This document shows positions 32,630 through 40,469 of a DNA stretch of 45,588 bases, in pieces. The notes below the pieces were generated by a model. That model did no database searches. It was not told the DNA's origin and saw only the letters and a program-made list of their open reading frames with translations. The stretch comes from an uncultured Elusimicrobiales bacterium (GTDB lineage Bacteria; Elusimicrobiota; Elusimicrobia; Elusimicrobiales; Elusimicrobiaceae): assembly GCA_944326765.1 (NCBI GenBank), contig CALVFE010000006.1, positions 1 through 45,588 of the forward strand. The letters run 5' to 3'. Numbering within the stretch: the stretch's first letter is position 1; each line of letters starts with the position of its first letter. A program made the translations under genes and the position numbers.

Positions 32630-33949
32630 ATGTCTGCAGGAAAAACTGATATTATTTTAACCGACGAATTTAAAGACGCGCTGGCCTTGCTGGAATCCAC
32701 TTCCCCTCTCAAACCGCTTATTTTTATTACAGGCCGTGCCGGTACGGGCAAAACGACTCTGCTGCGTTATTTTGCACAGCATTCCACCCAAAATACGGTT
32801 GTGCTGGCCACTACCGGGCTGGCGGCTATCAATGTACACGGACAAACGGTTCATTCTTTTTTTCATTTAAAACCGGGAAACTTGCTGGATAAAAGCAACC
32901 TCAAACGATTGCCGCGCAAAACAGTGGACGCCATAGATACCATTATCATCGACGAAGCCTCGATGCTGCGGGCGGATTTATTAGACGCCCTGGATTATAT
33001 TTTACAGATCTCCACGCATACGGCGGAACCCTTCGGCGGCAAAAAAATGGTCCTCTTTGGCGATTTGTTTCAGCTTCCGCCGGTGGAGGAACAGATTTCC
33101 GGCGGACTATTCGATTATTTTCGGGAAATATATCCCAGCCCTTATTTTTTTGAAGCCCGTGTATTACAAAACATTCCCACGGAAATTTTTGAACTGCGGC
33201 GGATTTTCCGTCAGAAAGAAGACCCCGATTTTACCCGTCTTTTAAATTCAATTCGGGAGGGACACGTTACTCAACCGGAACTAGACACCTTGCTCAATGT
33301 CCGCAAAACTTTTGAACTGCCGGAGAAATTCGAAAACAGTATTATTTTAGCTCCCACCAACCGGGAAGCCGCGTGGCGCAATATACATTATCTTTCCCAA
33401 TTGCCTGGAGAAGAATTCACTTATACCGCCACGGCTGATGAATCCTTTCAAACCAAAACACCGCCCGCCGATCCCGTACTAAGGCTAAAGAAAGGCGCCA
33501 AAATTATGATGCTCATCAACGATGACAACTGGGTCAACGGCGATATCGGAACGGTGTACGAGCTGGGAACGGATTTTATTAAAGTGGAACTCAAGGGTAC
33601 CGTATATCAGGTAGAGCCCCATGTATGGGAAGACGTGCGGTATGAATTTAATCCGCTTTTGCAAAAATTGCAGCCCAAAGTAAAAGGATTTTTTAAACAA
33701 TACCCGCTCAAACTGGCCTGGGCCATTACCATACACAAATCCCAGGGCTTAACTTTTGACAGTATTTACTTGGATATCGGCCGCGGCGCATTCGCCCCGG
33801 GGCAAACTTATGTCGCTTTGAGCCGCTGCCGCACGTTAAGCGGTGTCCATCTAAAAAAAGACATTTCCGTAAAAGACATCTTGTGTGACAGACGCGTTAA
33901 ACAATTTATGGAATATGCCCGCGGAACGCCTTGGCGCAATAAAAGTTGA
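32630..33949 (+). CDS. Pif1/RecD-like superfamily 1B DNA helicase
   Basis: A 439-residue ATP-dependent 5'-3' helicase. Motif I is GRAGTGKTTLL (Walker A), motif II IIDEASMLRADLL (Walker B), motif III FGDLFQLPPV, and the C-terminal motifs are AITIHKSQGLTFD and YVALSRC. The set matches bacterial Pif1-like proteins rather than RecD of RecBCD, since there is no partner gene. It probably unwinds G-quadruplex or stalled-fork DNA, by analogy. Single-gene unit with its own terminator. Confidence 0.92.
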   Translation: MSAGKTDIILTDEFKDALALLESTSPLKPLIFITGRAGTGKTTLLRYFAQHSTQNTVVLATTGLAAINVHGQTVHSFFHLKPGNLLDKSNLKRLPRKTVDAIDTIIIDEASMLRADLLDALDYILQISTHTAEPFGGKKMVLFGDLFQLPPVEEQISGGLFDYFREIYPSPYFFEARVLQNIPTEIFELRRIFRQKEDPDFTRLLNSIREGHVTQPELDTLLNVRKTFELPEKFENSIILAPTNREAAWRNIHYLSQLPGEEFTYTATADESFQTKTPPADPVLRLKKGAKIMMLINDDNWVNGDIGTVYELGTDFIKVELKGTVYQVEPHVWEDVRYEFNPLLQKLQPKVKGFFKQYPLKLAWAITIHKSQGLTFDSIYLDIGRGAFAPGQTYVALSRCRTLSGVHLKKDISVKDILCDRRVKQFMEYARGTPWRNKS

Positions 33950-33955
33950 CGTCCC

Positions 33956-33986
33956 AAGAGGCACGTTTTTAGACGTGCCTCTTTTC
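33956..33986 (+). terminator. Terminator of the helicase gene
   Basis: AAGAGGCACGT (33956-33966) pairs with ACGTGCCTCTT (33973-33983), followed by Ts. Confidence 0.9.
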
Positions 33987-34000
33987 ATTTGCCGAACGCT

Positions 34001-34540
34001 TTAACACTTTTTGCCGGCTTGATAGGCTTCTTCAAAAGCGGGCGTCGATTTGATTTCTCCCTGCAGCCAGGCGCCTGTTCCGTAGATAACCGCTTTTTCG
34101 CGGGCGCCTTCCAGACAGTCTTCCGTAAAACCACGCAAAGCCTCTACTGTACGGGCGAGATTCTTTTTACGGGTATCCGCGGCCGACAAAATAAAATAAA
34201 AATCCTTGTTGGAAATTTCCGTATAACGGGGCACCAGACGGTCTATAAAAGTTTTAAGCTGTCCGTTCATAGAATAAAAATACACCGGCGTGGCCAACAC
34301 AATTACGTCCGCCCGTATCATTTTTTCCAACAGTTCCGCCATATCATCTGTTTGTATGCAGCGGTGTGTTTCATTGCAAACTCCGCAGCCGAGGCAATAC
34401 TGAATGTTCCGTTCACTTAAGCGGATTTTTTCTACTTGATGCCCGGCTTCCGAAGCTCCTTTTGCAAATTGATCACATAGCAAATCGGAATTCCCGGCCC
34501 GGCGGGGGCTGGCCGAAATAATTAACACTTTTTTATTCAT
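34001..34540 (-). CDS. Flavodoxin-fold reductase with Fe-S motif (iron-sulfur flavoprotein-like)
   Basis: A cytoplasmic FMN-binding protein (179 residues). The FMN phosphate loop is SPRRAGNSD near the N-terminus and ATPVYFYSMNG is the second FMN contact. The compact motif CLGCGVCNETHRC (C-x2-C-x2-C-x5-C) resembles the [4Fe-4S] site of iron-sulfur flavoproteins. It should transfer electrons from reduced ferredoxin or NAD(P)H to electrophiles such as quinones. The start overlaps the end of merR by four bases (ATGA), with GGAGG upstream, so it is controlled by the same MerR promoter. Confidence 0.87.
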   Translation of the reverse strand: MNKKVLIISASPRRAGNSDLLCDQFAKGASEAGHQVEKIRLSERNIQYCLGCGVCNETHRCIQTDDMAELLEKMIRADVIVLATPVYFYSMNGQLKTFIDRLVPRYTEISNKDFYFILSAADTRKKNLARTVEALRGFTEDCLEGAREKAVIYGTGAWLQGEIKSTPAFEEAYQAGKKC

Positions 34541-34926
34541 TGTACACCTCCCTTTAAAAGTTTCTTTTCACACGCTACAATTCGTTGTTCATAAACGTCG
34601 ATTTTATCATTTAACCGTTTCAAGGTCTGCTGCATTTGCTCAATACGTTCTTTTAAGCGGTCGCGCTCAGCCACCAGTAAATTCTTTCTTTTTTGAAGGG
34701 TTCGGTTTCCCTTTGCATAAAGCGCGATATACTGGGTCAACACTTCAATAGAAAGCCCCGCCCCGCGCATACATTTGACGAATTCCACCCAACCGCAATC
34801 GGTTTCCGTATAGTCGCGGATTCCGTTTTCTTTTCGGTTAACCGGCGGAATCAGGCCTGCTTTTTCATAATAACGCAGGGTATCGACGGACAATCCATAT
34901 TTCCCGCTTACTTCAGAAATAGTCAT
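34537..34926 (-). CDS. MerR-family regulator, AdhR/NmlR type
   Basis: A 129-residue dimeric transcription activator. The MerR winged helix begins ISEVSGKYGLSVDTLRYYEKAG, then a long coiled coil (residues ~75-125) gives dimerisation. Cys52, in VKCMRGAGLSIE, lies at the position of the redox/aldehyde-sensing Cys of AdhR-type regulators. Two further Cys (44 and ~119) may contribute. It autoregulates from the 19-bp-spacer promoter at 34954-34984 and probably also controls the operon at 39729, whose promoter has the same dyad. An AGGAG-like ribosome-binding sequence precedes the start. Confidence 0.92.
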   Translation of the reverse strand: MTISEVSGKYGLSVDTLRYYEKAGLIPPVNRKENGIRDYTETDCGWVEFVKCMRGAGLSIEVLTQYIALYAKGNRTLQKRKNLLVAERDRLKERIEQMQQTLKRLNDKIDVYEQRIVACEKKLLKGGVQ

Positions 34927-34953
34927 AACCTCTCCTATAAACCTCTTTGATAT

Positions 34954-34984
34954 ATTGTATTACTTAGAGTTGACTCCAAGTCAA
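34954..34984 (-). promoter_or_regulatory. MerR-type promoter and operator, merR-flavodoxin operon
   Basis: On the minus strand, TTGACT (34979-34984) and TACAAT (34954-34959) are 19 bases apart, the over-long spacing characteristic of MerR-activated promoters. Between them the dyad ACTTGGAGT-CA-ACTCTAAGT (34962-34981) has a single mismatch. Confidence 0.85.
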
Positions 34985-34995
34985 GTGGTTTCAAA

Positions 34996-35023
34996 AAAAG
35001 AGCTTTCCTAAGAAAGCTCTTTT
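34996..35023 (-). terminator. Terminator of the Bcr/CflA exporter gene
   Basis: AAAAGAGCTTTC (34996-35007) pairs with GAAAGCTCTTTT (35012-35023) across CTAA, with T/A-runs on both sides. Confidence 0.85.
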
Positions 35024-35041
35024 AAAATAACAGAGGGTTGG

Positions 35042-36277
35042 CTAGCAGCCCTTGCTTGCCCTGCAGACAGCCGGGTGCAAAGAAATATGCACCGCCAGCC
35101 AGCCGCAGACCCACCCGGCCGCTGCACACAGGACAAAAGTAATTCCCGTTGAAATTAATATATTGCCCAGCCCCACCAACGGGGAAACCATACTGCCGAA
35201 CAAAAAACCGGCCGCCCCTAACAAGGCGGAAGCCGTTCCGGCTTGTTCGCGGGCGTTTTCCATTGCCAAAGCCGTGGAAGCCGTAAAAGTAAGCCCCAGC
35301 ATAAAAAGGAGAATAAACAACAATCCTTCAAACACCCACACCGAAACGTCCGCCGCCAAAGCAATTGCGGTAAGCAAACTGAACAAAAATATACCGCTGC
35401 AGCTGGTCAAAATACAGGTTTCCTGTCGTTTGAATCGAACGGAAACACTCGCTCCGGTTACGATGGCCACGGAGTTTAGAGCAAAAAATAAACTAAACGC
35501 AAAGGGACTGAACCCATAATGCTGCTGAATAATAAAAGGGGAAGCCGCAATATAGGCAAATAAAATCGCTTGGGCGAAAGCCAACTGTAGCACGCAAAGC
35601 ATATATTGGCGTTTGGACAGAACCGTTTTAAATAGTCCCAGCGTATGGGTTATTTTTTCATGGGATCGTTTGGCATGGGAAAGGGATTCCTTAAAGTGCA
35701 CACACGCGCCGCACAGTACAATGCCCAGCCCAAACAAAACAGCAAAAATACCTTGCCAGCCGGTTATTTTCAAGACAGCGCCGCCCAGCACAGGCGCCGT
35801 TACCGGCGCAATACCGTTAATGGCCCCAATGACAGCCAAAGCTTTAGCCAAATTGGCTCCCTTAAACTTATCGGTTGCAATAGAACGGGAAATAACAATT
35901 CCCCCCGCCCCAGCAATTCCCTGGATAAAACGCAGGGCGATAAACACTTCGATAGTAGGCGCCCAAATACAGGCCAGCGTAGAAACCAGAAACAACCCCA
36001 TGGAAACCAACAAGGGCAAACGGCGGCCGAAGGTATCACTTAACGGACCGAACAAAATTTGTCCGGCGGCCAAACCGAGCATGGAAAATGTAAGCCCCAG
36101 CTGTACCATAGAAGCGCTGGCTTCAAAATAAGAGGCCATCGCGGGAAGACTGGGCAGATACATATCGGTTACAAAGGGTCCGAAAGCCGTCAACATACCC
36201 AGAAAAACAAATAAAAAAAAGGCTGAATTGCGCCTTTTTATGGAGTTTCCCTGCCAGGTTTTTTTAGTTTGTTTCAT
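35042..36277 (-). CDS. MFS drug exporter, Bcr/CflA family
   Basis: A 411-residue twelve-helix major facilitator antiporter. The motif GPLSDTFGRR after helix 2 and the GVF/DMYLPSLPAM start of helix 1 are typical of the Bcr/CflA subfamily, which exports bicyclomycin, chloramphenicol or related compounds. The promoter TTGAAA-N18-TACAAT (36285-36314, minus strand) has its -10 only seven bases before the ATG and there is no Shine-Dalgarno. It is transcribed towards merR but ends at its own terminator. Confidence 0.9.
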   Translation of the reverse strand: MKQTKKTWQGNSIKRRNSAFFLFVFLGMLTAFGPFVTDMYLPSLPAMASYFEASASMVQLGLTFSMLGLAAGQILFGPLSDTFGRRLPLLVSMGLFLVSTLACIWAPTIEVFIALRFIQGIAGAGGIVISRSIATDKFKGANLAKALAVIGAINGIAPVTAPVLGGAVLKITGWQGIFAVLFGLGIVLCGACVHFKESLSHAKRSHEKITHTLGLFKTVLSKRQYMLCVLQLAFAQAILFAYIAASPFIIQQHYGFSPFAFSLFFALNSVAIVTGASVSVRFKRQETCILTSCSGIFLFSLLTAIALAADVSVWVFEGLLFILLFMLGLTFTASTALAMENAREQAGTASALLGAAGFLFGSMVSPLVGLGNILISTGITFVLCAAAGWVCGWLAVHISLHPAVCRASKGC

Positions 36278-36284
36278 TATAAAT

Positions 36285-36314
36285 ATTGTATCTTTTTCAT
36301 TCGTTATTTTTCAA
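36285..36314 (-). promoter_or_regulatory. Promoter of the Bcr/CflA exporter
   Basis: Minus-strand TTGAAA (36309-36314) and TACAAT (36285-36290), spacing 18. The -10 ends seven bases before the ATG, predicting a leaderless mRNA. Confidence 0.6.
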
Positions 36315-36365
36315 ACGGCGCCTTTCAAAACCAAAAACTTGTTTCTCGCTAATTCACTATTTTTC

Positions 36366-36395
36366 TTGCCGGACTTCTCTCGAAACAGGTAAAAT
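36366..36395 (+). promoter_or_regulatory. Promoter of the exported HAD phosphatase
   Basis: TTGCCG (36366-36371) and TAAAAT (36390-36395), spacing 18. The -10 ends six bases before the ATG; no Shine-Dalgarno. Confidence 0.5.
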
Positions 36396-36401
36396 ATCGA
36401 T

Positions 36402-37346
36402 ATGAGATTTTTTTGTCGATTCTTTTCATTTACGTTTCTCCTTTTAGGCACTTGTTTGGCCGGATCCGTTTCATACGCCCAGAAAACGCCAGTTCCCTTT
36501 AAACGTGTACTGACCGAAGAATCGCTGCGCTTGGCGCCGCTTCGTTTTCAAACCAAAGTTCCCGTTTCCCGTTACGCGCAACTGCATTGGATCAAAAATC
36601 CGCCGCTTTCTTCCTTGTCCGCGCGCGTACTGGCAGAGTCTATATCCATACGGAAGAATTATCTTCCAAAAGCTAAACAAAATGTATTTCCGGGAAAACA
36701 AACGGTGGACGCTGTTATTTTTGATTTAGACGGCACCTTACTTGATTCCTTGTCTGCCTGGGACAATTCAGCTGTTAATTTTTTACGTACCCAAGGGATA
36801 GAAGCGCCGCCCGGTTTTAATGAAGAAGTAGCAAAAATGTCGCTTTTAGACGGGGCCAAATTAGCCAAGAAGCAATTTAACCTGCCACAATCTCCGGAAG
36901 AAATTCTGCAGCTGACGCTGGAACCCATACGCCAGCATTATTACCGGGATATTCTCCCCAAAGAAGGGGTATCGACGTTGCTGCGGTTTCTAAGAGCGCA
37001 AGGCATTAAGCTTTGCATTGCTACGGCATCGGACAAAAAGCTGGCGTTAGCCGCCCTGCAGCGAACCGGTTTATTGGATTGTTTTGATTTTATTATTACA
37101 TGTGATGAAGTCGGTACGGGGAAACGCAATCCCGCGGTATATGAAGCGGCGCTCAAAAAGCTGGGCACCTCTAAATCCCGTACGCTGGTCGTGGAAGACG
37201 CTCTTTACGCGCTGAGAACCGCCCGCCAAGCCGGATTTATAACCGCCGCCATAGCAGATGAACATGCAGCCAAAGACCAACTGCTTCTGCAACACACGGC
37301 GGATTATTATCTCGATTCCTTTGCCAAGTGCCGAATCGGCAACTAG
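36402..37346 (+). CDS. Exported HAD-superfamily phosphatase (beta-phosphoglucomutase-like)
   Basis: A HAD hydrolase with an unusual 95-residue N-terminal extension that begins with a signal peptide (FTFLLLGTCLAGSVSYA). Motif I is VIFDLDGTLLDS with nucleophile and acid-base Asp, motif II is CIATASD, the lysine is in TGKRNP, and motif IV is VVEDALYALRTARQAG. The helical cap is of the beta-PGM/gph type. Most HAD enzymes of this group are cytoplasmic, so secretion implies a periplasmic substrate. It is followed 24 bases later by the epimerase gene. Confidence 0.82.
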   Translation: MRFFCRFFSFTFLLLGTCLAGSVSYAQKTPVPFKRVLTEESLRLAPLRFQTKVPVSRYAQLHWIKNPPLSSLSARVLAESISIRKNYLPKAKQNVFPGKQTVDAVIFDLDGTLLDSLSAWDNSAVNFLRTQGIEAPPGFNEEVAKMSLLDGAKLAKKQFNLPQSPEEILQLTLEPIRQHYYRDILPKEGVSTLLRFLRAQGIKLCIATASDKKLALAALQRTGLLDCFDFIITCDEVGTGKRNPAVYEAALKKLGTSKSRTLVVEDALYALRTARQAGFITAAIADEHAAKDQLLLQHTADYYLDSFAKCRIGN

Positions 37347-37370
37347 CCTAGAACGACTGAGGAGACGGCC

Positions 37371-38315
37371 GTGAAAAAAACAACAAATCATTGGGTCATT
37401 ACAGGCGGGGCGGGGTTTATCGGCTCGCACATTGTAAAAGAACTGATTGCGGCCAAACAGCGCGTAACGGTAGTAGATAATTTTTCGTCCGGCCGCCGCG
37501 CCAATTTAGCGGGACTGGAATCCAAAATCCAATTAATTAACGCCGATATCCGCCAACTGTCCGATTTGATAAAAGCCTTCCGCGGGGCGGATTATGTACT
37601 GCATCATGCGGCGTTGGTTTCGGTGCCGCGTTCGCTGGAAGAACCCGAGGCCACTTGGCAGATTAATGTTCAAGGCACCGCCAATGTGTTGGAAGCGGCG
37701 CAGCGGACAGGGGTAAAACGGGTCGTGTTCGCTTCCTCATGCAGCGTATATGGATCGGCCGCTTCTGCCTGCAACGAAAAACATACCCTGCACCCCGGTT
37801 CTCCGTATGCGCTCTCCAAACAAATCGGCGAAGAACTCTGCCGTTTTTATACCCAAATATATGGGTTGGAAACCGTCGTACTGCGTTATTTCAACGTATA
37901 TGGCGCCGGGCAAAATCCGCAGGCGCCGTACTCAGCGGTAATCGCCAAATTTCTGGACTCCATACGCCGCGGAGAAACCCTCTGCATCGATTGGGACGGC
38001 CGCCAAAGCCGCGACTTTGTAGCGGTAGAGGATATCGCCCGCGCCAATCTGTTGGCCGCCCGCAAAGCCAAATCCGGCGAAGCGTACAATGTCGCCAGCG
38101 GCAAGAGCCATTCTCTGCTGGCGCTCATTCGGTTAATGGAGCAAATCTCCGGGCGCGAAACTACCCGCATTTTCCGTCCCAAAAGGCGGGGCGACGTGCG
38201 CACTTCGGCGGCGAACATTTCCAAAATTTCCCGCTTGGGGTTTCGGCCGCGCGTCAGCCTAAAAGAAGGCCTTTCTCTCTTATGGAAAGAGATGCTTCCG
38301 CTCCCTCAAAAATGA
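37371..38315 (+). CDS. NAD-dependent sugar-nucleotide epimerase (extended SDR, GalE/WbpP-like)
   Basis: A 314-residue Rossmann-fold enzyme. GGAGFIGSH (12-20) binds NAD, ASSCSVYG supplies the catalytic Ser/Thr region, and SPYALSK the Tyr-x3-Lys pair. RYFNVYGAGQNP is the substrate-binding region. It probably epimerises UDP-glucose/GlcNAc-type sugars for polysaccharide or LPS synthesis. It starts with GTG, directed by GAGGAG eight bases upstream. It is likely co-transcribed with the exported HAD phosphatase. Confidence 0.9.
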   Translation: MKKTTNHWVITGGAGFIGSHIVKELIAAKQRVTVVDNFSSGRRANLAGLESKIQLINADIRQLSDLIKAFRGADYVLHHAALVSVPRSLEEPEATWQINVQGTANVLEAAQRTGVKRVVFASSCSVYGSAASACNEKHTLHPGSPYALSKQIGEELCRFYTQIYGLETVVLRYFNVYGAGQNPQAPYSAVIAKFLDSIRRGETLCIDWDGRQSRDFVAVEDIARANLLAARKAKSGEAYNVASGKSHSLLALIRLMEQISGRETTRIFRPKRRGDVRTSAANISKISRLGFRPRVSLKEGLSLLWKEMLPLPQK

Positions 38316-38384
38316 CCGTTTCCCAACCCGTTCCAATATGATATAGTAAAGAGGAAGAAGTACCATATTTAAGGAGGGGAATTT

Positions 38385-39599
38385 ATGTGGGAAAAAGATA
38401 TTAATATCAATGAAGTGCGTGAGATTCGCAGCCGCACGCTGGTTTATTTCGGCGTAGGCGCCATCACGAAAATTTCGGATATTTGCAAAGATTTAAAAGC
38501 CAGGGGGATTACCAAATTAATCGTGATGACCGGCCGCGGCGCATACAAAAAAACCGGCGCGTGGGATCACGTTACCAAAGCTTTTGCCGATAACGGCATT
38601 ACCTACGTTCACTACGATAAAGTGACGCCCAACCCGAATACGCATCATGTAAACGAAGCGGCCAAAATGGCGGCCGACTTTGGGGCACAGGCGATGCTCG
38701 CCATCGGCGGCGGATCGGCTATTGACGCCGGCAAAAGCGTGGCTATTTTGATGAAGAACCCCGGCAAGACCGCCGAAGAACTGTATGAATTTAAATTCAC
38801 GCCGACCGAAGCCGCCCCGATCATTGCCATCAACCTCACCCACGGAACGGGTTCGGAGGCCAACCGCTTTGCGGTGGTAAGCATTGAAGAAAAGAATTTT
38901 AAGCCGGCCATCGCGTACGACTGCATCTATCCGCTTTATTCCATTGACGATCCTGCCTTAATGGCCGGGTTGGCCGAAAACCAAACCCGCTACGTTTCCA
39001 TTGACGCCGTCAATCATGTAGTGGAAGCCTCTACCACCAAAGCGACTTCCCCCTACGCCATCGATTTGGCGGTTTCCGTGGTAAAACTGGTAGCGAAATA
39101 CCTGCCGGTGGCGCTGAAAGATCCGTCCAACCTGGAAGCCCGCTATTTCTTGGCGTATGCGGCTTTAATTGCCGGCATCAGCTTTGACAACGGCCTCTTA
39201 CACTACACGCACGCCTTGGAACACCCGCTCTCCGGCGTAAACCCGAACTTGACGCACGGCTTGGGATTGGCCATGTTGCTGCCGGCCGTAGTTAAAAACA
39301 TCTACACCGCCAAACCCGCCACCTTAGCCGACGTATTAGCCCCCATCGTGCCGGGCTTGACGGGCTGCGCCTGCGAAGCCGAACAAGTGGCGCAAGGCGT
39401 AGAAAAATGGTTGTTCTCCGTGGGCGCTACCCACAAACTGGAAGACGAAGGCTTTAAAGCTTCCGACGTGGAAAAACTGGTGGATCTGGCCTTCAATACG
39501 CCTTCTTTAGGCGGCTTGTTGGGCATTGCCCCGACGGAAGCCACCCCGGAATCGGTTCGCGCGATTTACACCGAATCGCTTAAACCGTACACCAAATAA
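38385..39599 (+). CDS. Iron-containing alcohol dehydrogenase
   Basis: A 404-residue group III (iron-dependent) NAD(P)-dependent alcohol dehydrogenase. NAD-binding GGGSAIDAGK follows the N-terminal Rossmann-like region. Iron ligands are Asp and His in DAVNHVVEAST and two His in HYTHALEH and LTHGLG. It reduces aldehydes to alcohols in fermentation; substrate unknown. AAGGAGGGG gives a strong ribosome-binding site. It lies upstream of the aldehyde/electrophile-responsive regulon at 39681 but has its own strong terminator. Confidence 0.93.
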   Translation: MWEKDININEVREIRSRTLVYFGVGAITKISDICKDLKARGITKLIVMTGRGAYKKTGAWDHVTKAFADNGITYVHYDKVTPNPNTHHVNEAAKMAADFGAQAMLAIGGGSAIDAGKSVAILMKNPGKTAEELYEFKFTPTEAAPIIAINLTHGTGSEANRFAVVSIEEKNFKPAIAYDCIYPLYSIDDPALMAGLAENQTRYVSIDAVNHVVEASTTKATSPYAIDLAVSVVKLVAKYLPVALKDPSNLEARYFLAYAALIAGISFDNGLLHYTHALEHPLSGVNPNLTHGLGLAMLLPAVVKNIYTAKPATLADVLAPIVPGLTGCACEAEQVAQGVEKWLFSVGATHKLEDEGFKASDVEKLVDLAFNTPSLGGLLGIAPTEATPESVRAIYTESLKPYTK

Positions 39600-39613
39600 A
39601 TTCTGCCGTACCC

Positions 39614-39647
39614 AATACCCCGGTCTCAAGGCCGGGGTATTTTTTTG
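39614..39647 (+). terminator. Terminator of the iron alcohol dehydrogenase gene
   Basis: AATACCCCGG (39614-39623) pairs with CCGGGGTATT (39632-39641), followed by six Ts. Confidence 0.93.
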
Positions 39648-39680
39648 TCCTATTCTATCCGCCCGTTTAAAAATTAGGCC

Positions 39681-39711
39681 TTGACTTGGAGCAAACTCCA
39701 GCTCGTATACT
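39681..39711 (+). promoter_or_regulatory. MerR-type promoter of the envelope redox operon
   Basis: TTGACT (39681-39686) and TATACT (39706-39711) are 19 bases apart. The dyad ACTTGGAG-CAA-ACTCCAGCT between them shares the identical TTGACTTGGAG with the promoter at 34954-34984. It is therefore predicted to be activated by the same MerR protein. Confidence 0.85.
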
Positions 39712-39728
39712 AATTAGCAGGAGGATTT

Positions 39729-40463
39729 ATGAAACTGATGCAAAAACATATCACCGGCCTTCTGGCCGCCGGGCTTATCGGCACATCGGGGCTGCAAGCC
39801 TACGACTGGAAACAAGCCCGAAAAAATCTGTCCCCCAAACAACAGGCCATTGCCCAAACGGCGGCGCTGGCCGCGGTGGGCAATTTAGAAAAATTATCCG
39901 CCGCATTTGACCAAGCGTTAGACAGCGGTTTAACGGTCAACGAACTTAAGGAAATCGTACTCCAGCTTTACGCCTATACGGGGTTTCCCCGCAGTTTAAA
40001 TGCCGCAAGCGTATTGGAAACGGTACTTAAAAACCGCCGGGAAATAGGAAAAAACGATCCAACGGGAACGCAAGTACAGTCCCTCCCCGCCGGAACGGAT
40101 AAATACGCCTTGGGAAAAAGAAATCTGGAAGTACTTACCGCCTCTTCTCTGCCCAGCCATCCGCCCGTATTTATCCAGGCAACGGATACTTTTCTAAAAG
40201 AGCATTTGTTTGCCGATATTTTTGCGCGCGGCGTGCTATCTTACTCGGAGCGGGAAATCGCCACCGTAGCGGCGTTGGCCGCCTTGGGAAATGTGACGCC
40301 GCAGCTGCAAGCGCATATTTCTATGGCGATGAACGTGGGTGTGAGCGCGGAACAAATTGAAGGAATTATGGCGGTGATCAAGCAAACAAACGGACGCAAA
40401 ACGGCCACGGCCGGTTTACACGCGCTCAAAGCGGTATTAAAATCCCGCCACACACAATCTTAG
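39729..40463 (+). CDS. Exported carboxymuconolactone decarboxylase (CMD) family protein
   Basis: A 244-residue two-domain CMD protein with an N-terminal signal peptide ending near GLQA. The first CMD domain (~30-105) has QLYAYTGFPRSLNAASVLE; the second (~150-240) has the SEREIATVAALAALG helix. The CxxC active site of AhpD peroxidases is absent, so an isomerase/decarboxylase or hydroperoxidase role is not assured. It is the first gene of a five-gene envelope operon driven by the MerR-type promoter. Export of a CMD protein is unusual. AGGAGG precedes the ATG. Confidence 0.87.
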   Translation: MKLMQKHITGLLAAGLIGTSGLQAYDWKQARKNLSPKQQAIAQTAALAAVGNLEKLSAAFDQALDSGLTVNELKEIVLQLYAYTGFPRSLNAASVLETVLKNRREIGKNDPTGTQVQSLPAGTDKYALGKRNLEVLTASSLPSHPPVFIQATDTFLKEHLFADIFARGVLSYSEREIATVAALAALGNVTPQLQAHISMAMNVGVSAEQIEGIMAVIKQTNGRKTATAGLHALKAVLKSRHTQS

Positions 40464-40469
40464 GAGGGA

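Noticed and set aside
37371..38315. Ceramide reductase (CerR) partner of the SPT-like enzyme
   Set aside because: The sequence is closer to sugar-nucleotide epimerases, and it is 18 kb away with different neighbours.
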